Under the pieces are notes generated by a model. The model worked only from the letters and a program-made list of their open reading frames with translations, had not been told where the DNA came from and made no database searches. Shown in pieces: positions 30,501 to 46,214 of a DNA stretch of 64,000 bases. Numbering within the stretch: the first letter of the stretch is position 1; each line of letters opens with the position of its first letter. Source of the stretch: Anisakis pegreffii (Eukaryota > Nematoda > Chromadorea > Rhabditida > Anisakidae). Made by a program: the position numbers and the translations under genes. Location of the stretch: NCBI GenBank assembly GCA_035041965.1, contig JAPYMA010001704.1:1-64000 (forward strand), written 5' to 3'.

Positions 30501-33500
30501 TTGTTTGGAAATTTCATTTGAATTCTGAAAGTTGCTCAGAACATATCTGGTGTAACCAAGTCAAATATCTCATTCTCAAAACATGAAATCTAAATCCAAA
30601 GAATTTGAAATATAACCTAAACAAAGTACTTAATATCTTTAATTCAAATCTTACAGGCAAAAGATTTCCACAAGCAGATGCTAATCCACAACAAAATGTT
30701 ATGAGAATCTATATTCGATGAATTCCAGGACAGAGACGAGACGCAGTTATTTAAGGACGGAAGACGGGGGATCGTGGTCGCGATTCATATTAGAGAACGT
30801 ATGCTCGATATTGTCAATGTCAAGTCAATCATAGTGATATTGTAATATAATTGTTATTGTGAAGTTATTGTTATCGTGATTCATCAATGCTATTAGTCGT
30901 CGAAGATTGAATATTGTATGCACACGCTGTGGTTCAGATTGACCAAATGTTATTGCTGAGTTATCATTGAAAGCTGATTAATAAATACTACATTAAGCTT
31001 CCACTGCGTATCCACCGACATACATTTTTACTGGTAGCAGCGAGTGGTTATCGGGCAATTTTACAAATATCTTATGTGTAGAGCTGATTGCTACCTTTCA
31101 ATACTCGACCGATGAGAATCACAATGAGAAGAACAAATCAAAAACGAACTCAGCGATTCATTCATGGTATCAATGACTTTCTCAATGCGTGCTTTATCCT
31201 CGTCACTCGACGTGTACTTGTGTATTTCTTTGAGCAGTATCGGTAACCTGGTGATACGTTGCAGTGGTGCTATCAGCAGATCTTCCAATTGCAAACGTTC
31301 ACAACGAGCATCTGTTAAACACACCTACAATACACAAAACTCACCGATTATTCTCCTCATTTCATCAATTACCACCAGAAATGATCAGATCACTTTGAAA
31401 GAATCAAAACTAGTTTTCGTCGGCGAACGGGTCCCACAACGAGTAGCGATCCTCAACAGTTTTACTCTCGTTGGAATTTTTAGTCTGGGTGTCCTCCGGG
31501 GACTGATTCCTACCCCGGGTACTCCATGAACAATTCACTCCTCAACTTTTCTATTGGGGTTCCTTCCTTGGCCACCCTACTTCCCGACGGAAAGGACGAG
31601 CTCAGCACGAAAATTTCCCGAGAAACCTTCCCACAACACGTTTTCTGTCGATGGAATTTTGAATATTGTGCTTCTGGAGCGAAATGGCGTTCCTTTCAGT
31701 AATTTACAATGCTCATACGGCTATTGGAGCGCTCGCTGATGTATTTGAGTGTGATCTTGTTCATACTGAACTGTCATTTATTAAACTGATCCGAATTTTT
31801 TCGATCCCCGCATCAGGGTTGAGCCTCCATTTGCACTCAGACTTGTGCTTGGGCTTGGATGCACACTTAGGCATACAAGGAGTAAAAACATCAGTGTTAC
31901 TGCTACATCTAGTTTGCTGCGGGTATCGAAGAACTTCCGGGACCCTGTCCCCGACTTTTTTTCCCGAGCCGACTGCATTTTCGGGGTCCTCGACTGCAAA
32001 ATTTCGTGCCTGACTTTCCTTGTCCTCAACTTTCATGGAATTCCCCGCAAAATTTCGAGGAACCCCCGACACGGTCATCTCCCACCCCCGCGATCAAAAA
32101 GTTACACCTCGACGAACATTACTCAAAACAATCTTAAATTGATTGAAGACTGCCAATGAGTAGACAAGTAACCCTTTCGAATTCATTGAAACGCTCCTCT
32201 TTTTGTCTTATCGAGCCAAGGTATTCCATCGTTGCTTTATAGTTTATACAGTAGGCTTGATAGGCGGAGATTGTTGATGGACCTTTCGAGAACTGAATAT
32301 TTGAAAGCAGTTCAAAAGAAATATTCGATTAGAACATTTGGAAATTTGAATTTTTATTCTCGCTAAACTAATTTTTTCACGGTAATTTTGCGTGACGGAC
32401 AGCACGTGAAATTCCGTCTTTCCAAAGGGTAATTAATGCATGATGAGTGTTGAATGTTGATAACGATAAACGCAATAACCTTTTCGAATAGTCTCACAAT
32501 CAATTCAGTCGTATCAAAGAAAGGATCTGCCACAGTGCTCCCTCTGTGTTCATCAAGTTGATCACTATCAACATTTTCTGCTTTACACAAACATTGTCGT
32601 TCAGGCTGCTGCATTTCTAGTTCCTCTTGCCGTTTACTTATATCATTCATTATCGTTAAAAATGACTTACAAAATCCACGACTGATCTGGAAGGTTTTAT
32701 TTTCACGATGTGTGTTATGAGTAATTGTACAAAAAGATTTGATTACTTGTTACTTGCACATCGAGTGGTTGTTTTGTTGATCGCTGTGAGCGATCGGTGG
32801 AATATTTATTTTGTAGAGTTATGATTATTTATTGGATTGCTATTTGGCTACGATTAATTATGCAAAGTATTCACGGCAACTAACTAAATACTCAGTTGTG
32901 TTCACTTGGCGTGCTCGCCTAGCCAGCGGGGTGGCTAAAGTCAAGGCTAAAACGGTGTGAACGGAAACGCGAGCATTGTGGCCAGCAACGTTACAAACGT
33001 TTGATAGCCTGGCCAATCCAGGTAATAGTACAAAAAAGAATGCACATCAAGTCTATTCCGGAGATACATTTCAAAAAACATTAACACTCAATGGAAGCGT
33101 GCATCGAACTCACCCGACAAAGCTGATCCAAATTGCCGAACAGTAAATCTGGCTCAACTGTCAGAAGGCAGCCCTCAACTTGACACCTTTTCAGAGGTTC
33201 TTTGTATACATTCCTGAGCAAGCAATGACAACAGTATAATAAACAGTGATGATTTACAATAATAAATACTAATTATAATATAAAACAATAAGTACTTTAT
33301 TACATAAATAGTGAATTAATGAATAAACCTGAGAACAAGGAGTTGTTTATGTAAGAAAATGAGTTCAGTATGAAATAATTCCCAGACGGCTTGTAGACAT
33401 TTTTGGTGCTGTATTGGTGGGTCACACACCGTATCAAACATTTCATCCCACTGTACATCCTGAATACGATAAACAGTAAGGATACGGCATCAGATGCTGA

Positions 33501-35980
33501 TACGCTGAACTACTCACCAATAATTTTTCGAGCTCTTCATCATCGAATTCTTGATCAGATGAACTCTCAAGAGCCGACTGAACATGCTTCACAATTTCTC
33601 GCCTTTTAGCACGATGTGACCATTCGTACTGAATCAATTAATGAAGATTATTTCGGATTAAAGTGTCGTTTTGATGCGAAAAGCCGGTATAACTGGGATA
33701 TGTTGATGTGGGATTGAAGAGAGCACGTAATTAAGTTTGAAAGATTTTGCAATGGGCATCTGCTGTATTGGTACGCAAACCATGCTAAGGATCTAAAGCA
33801 TGGATCCAAAGCGCGGTTATTCAACATTTCTGTGGAATTTGAGTGGGAACATCGGAAAATAGACTGGAAAACAAACTGGGCTCAGAAACACTGAGTGAAC
33901 ATTCGACGGAATCATGTAACTAATGAGTGACATATAATCAACAACGAACAAGCCGTTTCAAGATCCACGGTGATCGGGTCTTGGGTTGTTCGTTCGCATC
34001 TGCATAAAACGCCTGTGCCGCAATGGTTGCACGTTGTAAATCTTAAACGTTTTCATTTACTTTCATAGATCAGTTCCTTATGTATTCATAGATATGTGAT
34101 CAATAAACAAACCAGCAAGTAAGCCTCCACCCGAACTGATCGCGCGATTGAATAGATGTGATTCATTCGGTGATATTTGTACATGTGGTACTATGATAAC
34201 ATTATCTGATGAACTACTTTCTCTAAAATTTACCATTATTATGATGAGTCTTGTTAAATTACACTAATGCATGCTTAATCCAGCACTGATCTTTTAACAT
34301 AGCACATGCACAATAATCATCAACCAACACACAACAGCACAGATTCACTTGTGAGATCACAACACAAAAAACCTACTGTTCTTGCTGTATGTTTGGCTAA
34401 AAGCTGATAGTCGACGGTATTAGACAAGCGATTTGAATAAGGCAGATTTCAGTTTGTAATTGCATACGAACAAATTTTTTTTTTTGAAAGACTACGCAGA
34501 TTGTAATTAAGATTACGGAGAAACTGAATTTGATGAGGCGTGGAAAGAAGAAGATAAATTTTGAGAATTGGAACATCGAATAAAAATGAGCTTTGAACAT
34601 TTGAACGCTTATAAATGGCATGTATGAAATGCATCACCTGATCAGGTATAATGGCATAACGCCGTGTTAACTGCTCTCGATTCGGATGTATCGTTTGCAC
34701 TTCTGTTTCATCTTGCTGAAGAGAGAAGAAATCATCTCTTGCAGGTTGTTGGCATTCATAAATTTAAGCGATTCCTTCCCTAATGGTTTTAACGGGACCG
34801 AATTGCCTTGCATTCAACTGTTCTCATTCAGTTGTGAATCTGCGCTCATTTGAAATTCTGTTAAGGTGAGATTAGATTTTTGCGAACAGATGTAGAAGGC
34901 GTTATGTTAATGTGTTTGAGTTGCATTTTCAAAAAAAAAACCAAAAAACAAAACTGAATTTTGATCAGCAAATATTTGGTTCAACTTTATTAACGAATTA
35001 GTTCCAAAAAATGTCTCAAAAAAAAGATCCTATATGGTCTTTTAATGTTTTCCAGACAATAAATTAATCTCTCATTAGCGTATATCTAAATCCCATATTA
35101 GCAAGAAGCACTTTATGCCTGCATTTTCAGTTTTCTGCATACACTTTCGTTCATTGCCGTTTCTCTTCTCACAATCATCGCAGCGCTTTTTGTGACGCTG
35201 TGAATGAGTGGATTTTAACGGTAAAACTTTGTATATTCAATTGAATTATATTCATTAAACTATTACAGCTGCTCGATTTGTATGCATATGAGAACATGGA
35301 TAACGATTATATATACAATAAGACGACATATCCAGAAAATGCGTTTCATTCTCATATGAAAATTGTTTCAAAAAATTTTGACTGTTCCAACAAAATCCAC
35401 ATTGCACTGATTGTCGTCACTACTTGTATATCTCGCATCAAGCTGTGAAAATGCCTCTTCGAAGATAATCAAAACTGTAAAACATTTTCAACGTCAGCAT
35501 TCGACGGTTCAACGAATCGAGTGGTGACTAGTGATGAGAGTTGCACGCTGATTACCGCAGAATCCAGACCACAATGCACAGCATCGGGAAAAAAGAAGTT
35601 TAAGATCAGTATGTGTTCATGAAAAGTTGAGTTTGGATTTCTGGGGTAAGAAAATGCGTTTTGCTGATCGCTTTATTGTCGAGAGATGATCACGCTTACA
35701 GATCACAATTCCATCATTCAGTGGTTCTATTTGTCACGCTGCGAAGGAGTAGATTTTAATGACAAATGTGTAGTGCGCTGTGGTGGATGTGTTGTAGGAT
35801 TCTGTAAAGCAGTGCTTCTGATAGGCGGTAGATCACTCCTGGGTGGTACTTTGAGGGTGTCAAGGGGACAATTGAAGGGGTAGGCATGCTAATATTCGGT
35901 ACAGTTGTTGCGTTACGATGGAACGCCATTGTGATGGATGAACATTTTCTCAGTTGAGTATCTGAACGCCGTTCGCTCAT
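27599..35980 (-). CDS. DH-PH Rho guanine nucleotide exchange factor (PLEKHG5/7-like)
   Basis: Rho-family GTPase activator. Fifteen phase-compatible exons on the minus strand: 35980..35850, 34737..34638, 33628..33518, 33459..33329, 33213..33114, 32686..32480, 32292..32173, 31324..31150, 29071..28956, 28731..28665, 28545..28457, 28233..28122, 27973..27879, 27787..27717, 27671..27599 (565 aa, stop at 27599..27601). After about 115 aa of polar N-terminus the DH domain runs from VWELFHTELIFLHKQLL through NLDQLC, AYQAYCINYKATMEYL and the signature LEDLLIAPLQRITRLPILLKE to SVQWLHNFERLQQL. The PH domain follows: PRRKLMHEGHLEFV, SDCYAFLFNDMFVLTKVKK, VVHKQPVPLD, YTLQAANKHDKDQWIEKFQ. A roughly 40-residue acidic, Gln-rich insertion interrupts the DH domain (exon 32686..32480). 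The start is the first ATG in the most 5' exon I can support; further upstream exons are possible. Placement with PLEKHG5/7 is from remembered family resemblance and is tentative. Confidence 0.9.
29643..29962 (-). mobile_element. 3' tail of an RTE-like non-LTR retrotransposon
   Basis: A 93-codon open frame (29962..29681) matches the C-terminal tail typical of RTE-like reverse transcriptases: KIKWARKIATMD, NNWAKRCTKWQPR, GRPKMRWRDNISK and a final SWSDLEEAYV. On the same strand it is followed by a (TAAA)n-type simple repeat (TTTA on the plus strand, 29643..29672), as expected for the 3' microsatellite tail of such elements. The polymerase and endonuclease are missing, so this is a dead 5'-truncated insertion. 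It lies inside the 2.1-kb intron of the RhoGEF gene between 29071 and 31150. Confidence 0.85.
30028..30277 (-). mobile_element. SINE-like element, copy 4, diverged (RhoGEF intron)
   Basis: Most diverged copy of the SINE-like family, in minus orientation, recognised by the CCTGGGTTGACCAGGC start (read at 30277 downward), the TTTGCATAACTAAA block and the ATCGATCG end. Its middle is rearranged: words AAGGCTTAAA and TGCGAGTGGAAA occur in both orientations around 30160..30250. It abuts the RTE-like relic on its left side in the same RhoGEF intron. Confidence 0.6.
31400..32110. repeat. GC-rich dispersed repeat inside RhoGEF intron
   Basis: A block with much higher GC than its surroundings lying between RhoGEF exons 32292..32173 and 31324..31150. 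It has long accidental open frames on both strands, but they do not join the gene and carry no family motif. Diagnostic words are shared with other blocks: ATCCTCAACAGT (near 31450, 41278 and, as TTCCTCAACAGT, near 50365), and CATTTTCGG plus CGACTGCA (near 31977 here and, in reverse orientation, near 40500..40530). It is therefore a member of a dispersed GC-rich family. Confidence 0.55.
32755..33022 (-). mobile_element. SINE-like element, copy 3 (RhoGEF intron)
   Basis: Minus-strand copy of the SINE-like family, starting CCTGGATTGGCCAGGC at 33022 and ending AACAACCACTCGATGTGCA at about 32755. It carries all the central blocks of copies 1 and 2 (AACGTTGCTGGCCACAATG and the CGAGCA/GTGAACAC region). 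Words TGCACATC and GTACAAAAA recur on both outer sides (32720..32766 and 33028..33052), suggesting an old target duplication of about 12 to 30 bases with later indels. It lies between RhoGEF exons 32686..32480 and 33213..33114. Confidence 0.75.
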
Positions 35981-36370
35981 GGCAACACTCTTTTTCAACC
36001 TATTTTCTAGGTATCTTTAGCTTGTCTAGGCATGAACAGAAGTCAGTTTGAATTATTTCGTAAGTTCTTTAATACACTGGCTAACACCGTCTCTCATGAG
36101 CCCTAGGAATTGATTGAGTTGTTTGGTGCGGCAGAAAAGATCATTGGTTTGGTGCGAGACGAGCAAATTTTTCTCAGTTCGTCCATTATTGTTATTATTC
36201 GGTTACACTGAAAAGTTTTGATGAGTTTTTTAATCATTGCATATTATGGGTTTTTTGGTTAGCAGATGAATTTTTCAAAAAAGTAATCGCTCAATCGTGT
36301 CATCGGTATCTGCTTTGTGACAAATGTGTACTGCAATGTGGTGGATGCGTTGTGGGATTCTATACTGAAC
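35757..36370. repeat. Pair of short direct repeats around RhoGEF 5' exon
   Basis: A segment of about 57 bases beginning GACAAATGTGTA and continuing GTGGTGGATG..GTTGT.GGATTCT occurs at 35759..35815 and again at 36315..36370, with about 85 percent identity by eye. The RhoGEF first exon (35980..35850) lies between them. Function unknown; probably remnants of a local duplication or a dispersed repeat. Confidence 0.5.
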
Positions 36371-37068
36371 ATTATTATTGTGTTCATATTCACGAACTAG
36401 ATACTTAGGCGTATTGATGCTTTCAACCGTCTCTCAAGACTGCATTCGGGTAAATAATAGGTTCTTGTGACGAGCCAATGATCGTGGATGGATAGCACTT
36501 TGACGATGTGAGAAAACCGATGCAGAAATGACGACTATCTATATGCACGGTAAAATTCGTTGAAGGAGCGTTGTTGCAAAATGCAAAACTGAGGCGATAT
36601 TTGCTGAGATAATGAGGAAAAGATTAGGACTGGAAGCATGCACATGTGCGTAACTAGAATTAATTTTCGGATGATTCGAATGCTGAAATATTCTGCGTGC
36701 ATCAGCACAACTCTCCTCTTCATAGATCCTCGACCCGATAAAATTAGTGTATCGCTATAACTAGCAGCATGTGCGGTGAAGTGCGTATACGATACGGAAT
36801 GTAATCAGACGTGCTCGATCAGCGTTTTGCTCAGCACAAATTTGGATCATTTGCGAGGCTTCGTTGTTGAAATAATAATAATCCAATACAACAACTAACC
36901 TGTTTGATAAGTGAATTGTCTTTGAGGTGATGAAAAAGCGTGAGTGATGAATCGGACATTGTGATGAATGGTCGATTGATAAATAGCTACTTAATTGCTG
37001 AATATAATATCAAATCCACTTCAGATCTTTTTATATATCTAAATATTAAGTAATTAATGTGAAAAACG

Positions 37069-37126
<58 letters not shown>

Positions 37127-37570
37127 AAATTTATCCTAGAGTCAGGGTTGGAGCATGTTGTTAAAAATGTAACACCACAACAGAGAGTGGTGAGGGAATG
37201 GAAGGATATGGTTTGCTGAAATCTGCAAATGAACAGTGTAAGGATACGGTATGCTGCAGGGATAATCATTCAGAAGTGACACGCCCAAATGTTACTCGCA
37301 ATGGAGAACTGTAGAATTAAGGAGGTGACATGAGACATTAATGATGAAGGTTCGATATGTTATCAGTGAATTAATGATAATGGCACAACGTAGACGAGAG
37401 GATTTATGAAAGAGAATTAATTAATATGGCGCAGAGAATAGCAAGAATGAGCGGCTCGATTAAATAGAGACGGCTGAAATAGTGAAAATTGATTAATTGG
37501 AATATAATATTGAGTGAACGAGCAATAAAGAAAGAGATATTGTGGATGAGATCTGGATATACAATAGGCG
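35981..37570. other. Upstream of the RhoGEF gene; no gene recognised
   Basis: AT-rich sequence with one of the short direct repeats (36315..36370) and a long (AT)n tract at 37073..37117. Small open frames such as 36535..36723 have no splice or family support. The RhoGEF promoter or further 5' exons may lie here. Confidence 0.45.
37073..37117. repeat. (AT)n microsatellite
   Basis: Pure alternating AT of about 45 bases. Length is likely to vary between individuals and may be compressed in the assembly. Confidence 0.95.
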
Positions 37571-37843
37571 ATGGATAATATAGGCAGAGGTAGAGGATAT
37601 CAAGCGCCGCAACGCTATCTAACAACATTTGTGTTGACTTTACGAGAAACAGTAAAACAAAATGAGGACAACTTAACTTTCATCAGTGGCACATTACTAC
37701 AATATTTATTAGCACGCAGCGAAAATTCATCGATTGTTCACAAATGTTATGAATTCATTACTAAATTTCTGCATACTTATCAAATTCATTTATATTATTT
37801 CTATTCGCAGACAAATCATAATGGAGACTTTTCCGGGGGTTAG
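37571..37843 (+). CDS. Possible first exon(s) of an unrecognised gene
   Basis: An ATG-initiated frame of 90 codons with coding-like composition: MDNIGRGRGYQAPQRYLTT, then alternating amphipathic helices (TLRETVKQNEDN, GTLLQYLLARSENSS). The helical pattern is faintly like the start of a MIF4G/HEAT-type repeat, but I do not recognise a family. Within the frame a splice acceptor TTCGCAG at 37804..37810 precedes 28 bases and a good donor GTTAGT at 37839, so the true structure may be two exons (for instance 37571..37733 and 37811..37838, which would be in phase). No strong downstream exon was linked with certainty. Could be a chance frame. Confidence 0.35.
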   Translation: MDNIGRGRGYQAPQRYLTTFVLTLRETVKQNEDNLTFISGTLLQYLLARSENSSIVHKCYEFITKFLHTYQIHLYYFYSQTNHNGDFSGG

Positions 37844-38288
37844 TAACATGACGGAGTGGTGCTTACATGCTTGGATGGTTTTCTTTGTGACCATCTTATT
37901 AAACTGATGAAAAGTTTTTTGAATTAACTTCAACACAATCAGGGATTTGAAGATGTATCATTTGTCATTATGTATCATGCAACATTATCCTTATGTCCAC
38001 TTCGATATTGTTGTACGATCGATCTCGTTTTTGATTTCACCTTTTGACGATTTTCATTCACTGCATGCCGCATTTCAGCGGGAACGTTTCGGCTGCAATC
38101 CTTTTCACATATACCTATCGCACTCAACACCGCATTAACACTAGACGGCATCACTAATTTAATATACAGATTATAGCGACACAAATTGTGCAAATTTAAT
38201 TTAGAAACATCATTAAATGAACATTTCAAGCGACATTCAAATAAATAACATTCACAATCTTCTCGAAAAAATAAACAAACTATATATC

Positions 38289-42894
<4,606 letters not shown>

Positions 42895-42944
42895 TTTCGA
42901 TGAATTAAAGGAGGAGATATCCTCATTAGTTACATTGGAGATAG
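42895..42944 (+). CDS. Possible internal exon of an unrecognised plus-strand gene
   Basis: A 50-base open segment, FDELKEEISSLVTLEI in one frame, lies between a canonical acceptor (GGTAATTTCAG ending at 42894) and a donor GGTACATT. The codon content is clean, but at this size chance is possible. It would be entered with two bases of a split codon and left with one. Confidence 0.25.
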
Positions 42945-43079
42945 GTACATTTGAGCAGACATACTGATCCTGGCAAAATTTGACTGAAAAGATAACTGTT
43001 ATTAGGATCAGCACGCTTTTTTTTCAAGATCATGTGACTTTAACTGAACCAACTAAACCAACTAAAACTCAATTGCAGA

Positions 43080-46028
43080 CCAGTAATACACACACACACA
43101 CACATCTTTTCAAGAGTGTGAATCACTGTAACAAGAATTCGATGATAATTGCATGCAATGCACATTCAAACAATGATTATAGCATCACAAAAATTATTCG
43201 CTCACACGCATATGCTCTGAACAAGCACACGAAATTGATGATGCTCTTAAAGGAAGAAATATTTTAGGTGGATGTATAAAAGAGTGTGTGAATCAAATAT
43301 CACTGCGCAGGATTATTAAAGGTTCAGAGAGAGATAGATACATTCATACTTGAATGTTACATCTCGAAAAGAGATGAATGAAATCAAGTGACAAAATGCA
43401 CGACGAACATAACACAGGTATTGAACCGATATACTTAAAAATTCGCGTTTATTCATTCATTTATTTCATTTGTTGACATAATCGATTTTCTGAATAATTT
43501 GCAACGGTTTATAGGAGAATAAGAAGACGAAGAAGTCAACTGAATAGCGCAATTAGTGACAAGAGAACGGGAATGACTTAACCAAGAGTGTAACCTTGAC
43601 TACACATTACTTATTGTGCGGTGGAGTTAAGTTACAGTATGCATAAACTGTTGCTTAATGGATGAATAGATCAATTGCATTGCATTATCACTACTAGATC
43701 AAGCTTACTTCTTCGAGTTTAATCCGATAGGCGTTTCCAAGAAAGGAAAAGTTGAAATGAATGAAATTTGGAGAGGAGCAAAATTAAATTTAAGAAATTC
43801 TGGAAAATCATTAACTTAGTTTCACTTTTGCGTATGCTTCGCTTGTCTCACAACACTAACTTCAGCGTTGATCTGTCCAAAAAGCGTTGTTCTCTTTATT
43901 ATCGCACAAAGAAATGTTGATGTCAAGTACGGTGCATGATCCACTCGATTACGAGGTGCTCTCATCCTTACAATCATTCAAGATTATGCACAACAAACTA
44001 TCATGATGACAATGCATTATCATCGCTTTTTATTTCCACATCCAAATGCCACTTTCAGCTATTTTTAGGTACGTCCGTACCGCACAAAAAATCAATTTTA
44101 GGTTATGTGAATTCCTCAAATTCAATTCTTTGTCGCAATTGCGATCGCAGCTGTATTGCAGAAGACACAAGCAGTTGGTCGGTCTGATTAACAAGTGCAC
44201 TCTAATAATCGCTAATTAAAAATCCTCTTCTAAAACAGTATCATCAACTCGCTCAATCGTTCCGAATGTTTATTCCATAGCACAAGCAAGCACACATTCA
44301 CCGATGAACATTCAACACTGCCGAGATAAAATGTTAACAATAATGAAATAACACCAGGTAATGACAGATGTGGCGATATATGTGTGTGTCGTAATATGAA
44401 CTGGAATTAGGTGTGATACGAAAGAGTGATATATTTGAAAAGAGTTTAGTTGGGATGTGTGAGCCGGCAGCGTATAAGCAAATAAGGAACACTAATAATG
44501 CCAGTGTTGGGCATGAGAAAGGGCATCATACTGCGTAAGTATGATTAAAAAGTTGGAGTTTTATTGAGGCTTAGGCTTATGCTGTTTCATTAAATTGACG
44601 ACGACATATGAGACGAGCGTGATGAGATAGATGAATGCATGATGCATTTAGAAGTTGTTATGACACATCACTAATTATCACTCGAGACAGAAACACTCTC
44701 GTGTTGATGTGCCCGAGGTGCGCTTCGGTTAACATGGAATTTGAGCGTTAATCCATCTGAAATTCGAGTTAATCACCTACAATCGAGCTAATCTCTCTGA
44801 AATCCAACTTCATCTCTCAAAAATCCGCTTTAACTCCCAGTAGGTATCTTATCCTCTATGAAATCCCTACGACTTTACCGTCTAGCATTCCTTGCATGAT
44901 GCGTGAAGAGATTATTATTATTTCTGCTATACACCAAGTAAAAGAGCAACAAGGATTGAAGAAGAGTTCAGCTTGAGTATGCAATATAACCCGTATAAAA
45001 ACGCACTGCTGGCATGAGCAAATTTCAGTTTTTAATAAAGTCACAAATCACCTAATAACTTCGCACTCACTGAAATCAGGGCACAGCAAGTGAAATTTTG
45101 AAACCAGTTGATTTGATTGAATGTTTTCATGCACTCACTTCAAAATGAAGAATATATAACCGAGGAAAAAAGTCGATAATTCGAAGATGGTTCATTGCAA
45201 GCTCAATCAACTATTCGATTAATACAAAATTGAGACTGCAAAATCGATGTGAGACACAGCTCTTGTACAATGCAATTCTCAAGGTGGGATCACACGGCTT
45301 AAGTCCAGTTACCTCAGATCATTTCGGAGCCCAGGTACGAGAAATCAAACTTAAGTGGTAACCCATCTATGGATTAAGCTTTGATATGTGAAACTGAGCC
45401 GAGGTACTCGGTGTTAAGCTAAGCAGACGTGAGTCGGGCATGAATCAACTGCAGATATGGAACCAGCAGATGATATGTATTGCGACTGCAGCAGTAATGG
45501 TTTCAGACGCAACGATATTTGGCAATAATGAATGATCCAAGAAAATGCCTCGATTAATGCACATTTATGGGTATTTGCTCCGCTTGGAGCATGAATAAAC
45601 TTTCGATTCATCGATGATAATCGTTTTTTGAAAACACTTTATTACTACCATCATAATAATAGCACATTACATACACACAGACGCATTGAAATAATTAAAG
45701 TAAGATTATCTCGCATTATAACAAATAACAACGTTATCCATTGCAAGCAAAAAGATATCATATCCTTATTGCTTTCCGCATCAAACGCATTCGATGCCGA
45801 AGTACCTCGGCATTCCTTTTCAAGAAATGATTTTGAATGACTTTTTAAATTTAGCTTGTCTCGTGCTCATTGAACGATTCAAGTGCGAAAGTAGCACTCC
45901 CCGATCGATTAGATAGATGAATAGATCAGTAAACAAACGGCAAATTCAATAAACCGATTTGCCCTCTTCAAAAAATACCTACTCAATATGCGTACCAAAC
46001 GATAGATTTCTAAAATGTATCTATTCAG
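43080..46028. other. No gene recognised
   Basis: AT-rich DNA with an (AC)n run at about 43088..43102 and, at 44750..44840, a degenerate tandem arrangement of TCTGAAATYCRAGTTAATC-like phrases. Open frames of 60 to 95 codons occur (for example 43936..44187 and 45628..45840) without splice or family support. Confidence 0.4.
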
Positions 46029-46108
46029 TAACGCAATCGATTCTTACACAATATGCGTTTGATGATGAATTCGATACGGAGACAATCGCACTGGATGATG
46101 AAGATTAA
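46029..46108 (+). CDS. Possible terminal exon of an unrecognised plus-strand gene
   Basis: After an acceptor TATCTATTCAG, 80 bases read TQSILTQYAFDDEF then DTETIALDDED and a TAA stop at 46106..46108. The acidic, structured C-terminus is unlike the surrounding AT-rich noise. Its stop lies 107 bases from the end of the SLC17-like gene on the other strand, a normal convergent spacing. I cannot name the family and cannot show that it belongs with the possible exons at 37571 and 42895. Confidence 0.35.
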
Positions 46109-46214
46109 TCAAATCCGAAATTATTGTAACGTTCACTTGAGTAACAAAATTAACATTAAAATGAATGCTTAGATCACTAAATTGATAACAATACGAATCA
46201 ACGCATATCAATAA

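Noticed and set aside
31761..32159. Long frames on both strands over the GC-rich repeat
   Set aside because: The region is an intron between phase-compatible RhoGEF exons, and the frames reflect high GC and shared repeat words, not coding.
37975..38229. Minus-strand frame with RNVPAEMRHAVNENRQKVKSK
   Set aside because: Composition is protein-like, but it overlaps possible plus-strand coding, has weak splice sites and no known family, so it is not called.
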